From Glycomyces sp. L485 (lineage in GTDB: Bacteria > Actinomycetota > Actinomycetes > Mycobacteriales > Micromonosporaceae), in the NCBI RefSeq assembly GCF_022548875.1, contig NZ_JAKZEW010000022.1, positions 33,733 to 69,201 on the forward strand: 35,469 nucleotides of DNA, given 5' to 3'. Shown here piece after piece: positions 33,547 through 35,469 of the stretch. A program made the position numbers and the translations under genes. How positions within the stretch are numbered: position 1 is the stretch's first letter; each line of letters begins with the position of its first letter. Below the pieces are notes generated by a model. It had not been told where the DNA came from, ran no database searches, and was given only the letters and a program-made list of their open reading frames with translations.

Positions 33547-34620
33547 GTGACAGTTTTGAGTGAGGCAGTCCTCGCCGACCCGGTCGGACTCACCCGGGCG
33601 CTGTGCGACATCGAGTCCGTCTCCGGCGACGAGACCGAGATCTGCGACGCCGTCGAGCACGCCCTCGAAGGCCGGGGCCACCTGACGGTCAGGCGCGAGG
33701 GCAACACCGTCGTCGCGAGCACCGACCTGGGCCTGGACCGGCGCGTCATGCTCGCCGGGCACCTCGACACCGTCCCGGTCAACGGCAACTTCCCCACCCG
33801 GCTCGACGGCGACGTGCTGTGGGGCCTGGGCACCTCCGACATGAAGTCGGGTACCGCGCTGGCGCTGTGGATCGCCGCGACCGTGACGAACCCGCGCTTC
33901 GACCTGAGCTTCGCGTTCTACGACTGCGAGGAGATCGAGGCGACCCGCAACGGCCTCAACAAGCTTTCCATCTCCCGGCCCGAATGGCTGGAGGCCGATT
34001 TCGCGATCCTGCTGGAGCCGACCTACGGCCTCGTCGAGGCAGGGTGCCAGGGGACGATGCGGGCACGCGTGACCGTGCACGGCAAGCGGGCGCACTCGGC
34101 CCGGTCGTGGAAGGGCGAGAACGCGATCCACCGGGTCGCGCCGGTCCTGGAGCGGCTGCGCGACTACAAAGCCCGTGTTGTCGACGTCGACGCCTGCACC
34201 TACCGGGAGGGCCTCAATGCCGTGGGCATAGGCGGCGGCGTCGCCGGGAACGTCATCCCCGACGAATGCCGGGTCGAGGTGAACTACCGCTTCGCACCCG
34301 ACCGCGACGAGAAGGACGCCGAGGCTCACATCCGCGAGGTCTTCGACGGCTTCGACGTCGAGATCACCGACTCGGCGCCGTCGTGCCGGCCCGGGCTCGA
34401 CCGGCCTGCGGCGGCCGAGTTCGTCGCCGCCGCGGGCGGGGAGTTCAGCGCGAAGCTCGGCTGGACCGACGTGGCCCGGTTCGCGACCCTCGGGATCCCG
34501 GCCGTCAACTACGGGCCCGGCGATCCGAACCTCGCCCACAAGCAGGACGAACGCGTCGAGATCCCTAGGATCCGGGCCTGCGCCGAAGCCTTGCTCGCCT
34601 ACGTTACGGAGGAGTCATGA
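33547..34620 (+). CDS. dapE: succinyl-diaminopimelate desuccinylase
   Basis: A 357-aa M20 zinc peptidase-fold enzyme that removes succinate from N-succinyl-LL-diaminopimelate. The zinc-site motifs are AGHLDTVPVNG with His72, GLGTSDMKSG and FYDCEEIEATRNGL with the catalytic Glu128-Glu129; EPTYGLVEAGCQGTMRARVT and KRAHSARSWKGENAIH follow. Product of the next step after DapD/DapC; dapC is not in the window. The start is GTG at 33547 (VTVLSEAVLADPVGL). The stop overlaps the next gene as ATGA. Confidence 0.95.
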   Translation: MTVLSEAVLADPVGLTRALCDIESVSGDETEICDAVEHALEGRGHLTVRREGNTVVASTDLGLDRRVMLAGHLDTVPVNGNFPTRLDGDVLWGLGTSDMKSGTALALWIAATVTNPRFDLSFAFYDCEEIEATRNGLNKLSISRPEWLEADFAILLEPTYGLVEAGCQGTMRARVTVHGKRAHSARSWKGENAIHRVAPVLERLRDYKARVVDVDACTYREGLNAVGIGGGVAGNVIPDECRVEVNYRFAPDRDEKDAEAHIREVFDGFDVEITDSAPSCRPGLDRPAAAEFVAAAGGEFSAKLGWTDVARFATLGIPAVNYGPGDPNLAHKQDERVEIPRIRACAEALLAYVTEES

Positions 34621-35303
34621 CATCCAAGCGCCGCGTCACCGCCGATGAGCGCCTGCTGGACTTCCGGCACCGGGAAGAGTGGAAGCAGAAAGCCGCGTGG
34701 CGGGTCATGAAGATCCAGTCCGAGTTCGTCGGCGGCTTCGACACCCTGGAGGCGGCCGAGCTGGGTGACGCGATCGGCGTGTACGGCTCGGCTCGCACCG
34801 AGGTCGACTCCGAGGAGTACAAGCTCGGCGTCGAGCTGGGCCGCAAGCTCGGCGAGGCCGGCTTCTCGGTCATCACCGGCGGGGGGCCGGGCGCGATGGA
34901 GGCCGCCAACCGCGGCGCGGTCGAAGCGGGGGTCAAGTCGATCGGTCTCGGCATCGAGCTGCCGTTCGAGCAGGGAATCAACGAGTTCGTGGACATCCAG
35001 CTGGACTTCCACTACTTCTTCGTCCGCAAGGTCATGTTCCTGAAGTACTCCCAGGGGTTCTGCGCGCTGCCGGGCGGCTACGGAACCATGGACGAGCTGT
35101 TCGAGTCGCTGACTCTGGTGCAGACCGAGAAGGTCGGGAAGTTCCCGATCGCGCTGATCGGCATCGATTACTGGGGCGGCCTGGTGGACTGGCTGCGCAG
35201 CAGCATGGTCCAGCAGCGCAAGATCAACGACAAGGACGTCGACCTGCTCCTGGTCACCGACGACCTCGACGAGGCCATCGCCCACATGCAGCAGGCCGGA
35301 TAG
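34617..35303 (+). CDS. LOG-family (TIGR00730) Rossmann-fold protein
   Basis: A 228-aa protein of the lysine-decarboxylase-like LOG family, whose known members hydrolyse cytokinin ribotides. It contains AIGVYGSARTE, ITGGGPGAMEAANRGA and the signature PGGYGTMDELFE. An extra N-terminal region of about 50 residues (RRVTADERLLDFRHREEWKQ) is typical of the actinobacterial type near dapE. The ATG overlaps the dapE stop and has GGAGGAG upstream. The same order (dapD, dapE, LOG) occurs in mycobacteria as Rv1201c-Rv1202 to Rv1205, so the association is conserved although no link to lysine synthesis is known. Confidence 0.93.
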   Translation: MTSKRRVTADERLLDFRHREEWKQKAAWRVMKIQSEFVGGFDTLEAAELGDAIGVYGSARTEVDSEEYKLGVELGRKLGEAGFSVITGGGPGAMEAANRGAVEAGVKSIGLGIELPFEQGINEFVDIQLDFHYFFVRKVMFLKYSQGFCALPGGYGTMDELFESLTLVQTEKVGKFPIALIGIDYWGGLVDWLRSSMVQQRKINDKDVDLLLVTDDLDEAIAHMQQAG

Positions 35304-35469
35304 CCGTATCGCCCAGGGAGGCTGTGAACGCAGGCGGCTGCTTGTTGATCGTGCGCCTGGGGAGCCCGGAAATGGCCCTTGTTCGGAGGCGGCCACTCTC
35401 ACATGGATGGTTGTTGTGCGCCAAGGGAGGCAGCGACTGTCAGGATGGTAGTGCTGGCCCTGGCAGGGG
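35304..35469 (+). other. window end, possible start of a further gene
   Basis: No complete gene. ATG at 35445, or GTG at 35451 in the same frame, opens a hydrophobic N-terminus (VLALAG) that runs off the end and could be the start of a membrane or secreted protein. Two imperfect copies of a CGCC-AGGGAGGC motif lie at about 35310 and 35419; their meaning is unclear. Confidence 0.2.

Noticed and set aside
35310-35435. Imperfect CGCC-AGGGAGGC repeats, considered as part of a CRISPR or repeat array
   Set aside because: Only two imperfect copies with unequal surroundings; no regular spacing and no cas genes.

Overview
The window is high-GC DNA with the gene content and order of an actinomycete (Actinomycetota). 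The evidence is dense coding on both strands, GTG and TTG starts, the mfd / lipoprotein / mazG neighbourhood, the dapD-dapE-LOG neighbourhood, a SigE-type sigma factor remnant, and many start codons placed directly after a TANNNT -10 box, the signature of leaderless mRNAs in this phylum. A complete ectABCD cluster points to an osmotically stressed or salt-tolerant organism. I cannot name the genus; a Glycomyces/Stackebrandtia-like actinomycete is only a guess.

Layout. 0-2 kb (minus): tryptophan 2,3-dioxygenase and a kynureninase-like PLP enzyme, translationally coupled. 2.2-5.5 kb: a Tat-exported M15/extensin-like protein, an unrecognised 169-aa protein, a zinc-ribbon protein and a small membrane protein. 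5.5-7.8 kb is an accessory island ending at tRNA-Gln(CUG). It holds an IS5-type transposase remnant, a 76-aa small protein, a yefM-yoeB toxin-antitoxin pair with a TGTACA operator, and a decayed AlbA_2-domain gene. The decayed gene is bracketed by two 56-bp copies of the tRNA-Gln 3' end plus its terminator, which look like attachment-site scars. 8-9.4 kb: a membrane-anchored protein and a composite pseudogene that joins a SigE-type sigma factor N-terminus to the C-terminus of another protein.

9.4-12.8 kb (minus): ectA, ectB, ectC, ectD, with a leaderless ectA promoter overlapped by CTTAACAAT repeats. 12.8-19.5 kb: mazG and a lipoprotein (TTGA overlap), a GNAT gene on the opposite strand, and mfd. 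19.5-24.3 kb: a YdjM-like membrane metal hydrolase, arylamine N-acetyltransferase and PEP carboxylase. 24.6-27.8 kb: an 11-bp-overlapping pair, an ATP-sulfurylase/APS-kinase fusion whose sulfurylase half has lost its active-site motifs and an asparagine-synthetase-like protein without the N-terminal cysteine. This is the best candidate for an uncharacterised pathway.

27.8-35.3 kb is compact, with overlapping convergent 3' ends and short divergent promoters: VKOR, a short-chain dehydrogenase without its catalytic serine, an AMMECR1 protein, a PhzF-like protein, Mrp/ApbC, YbjQ, dapD, dapE and a LOG-family protein. dapD and dapE provide the succinylase-branch steps of diaminopimelate/lysine synthesis from divergent, apparently leaderless promoters.

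Motif and residue positions were read from the sequence. Family names rest on remembered family signatures, not on a database search.
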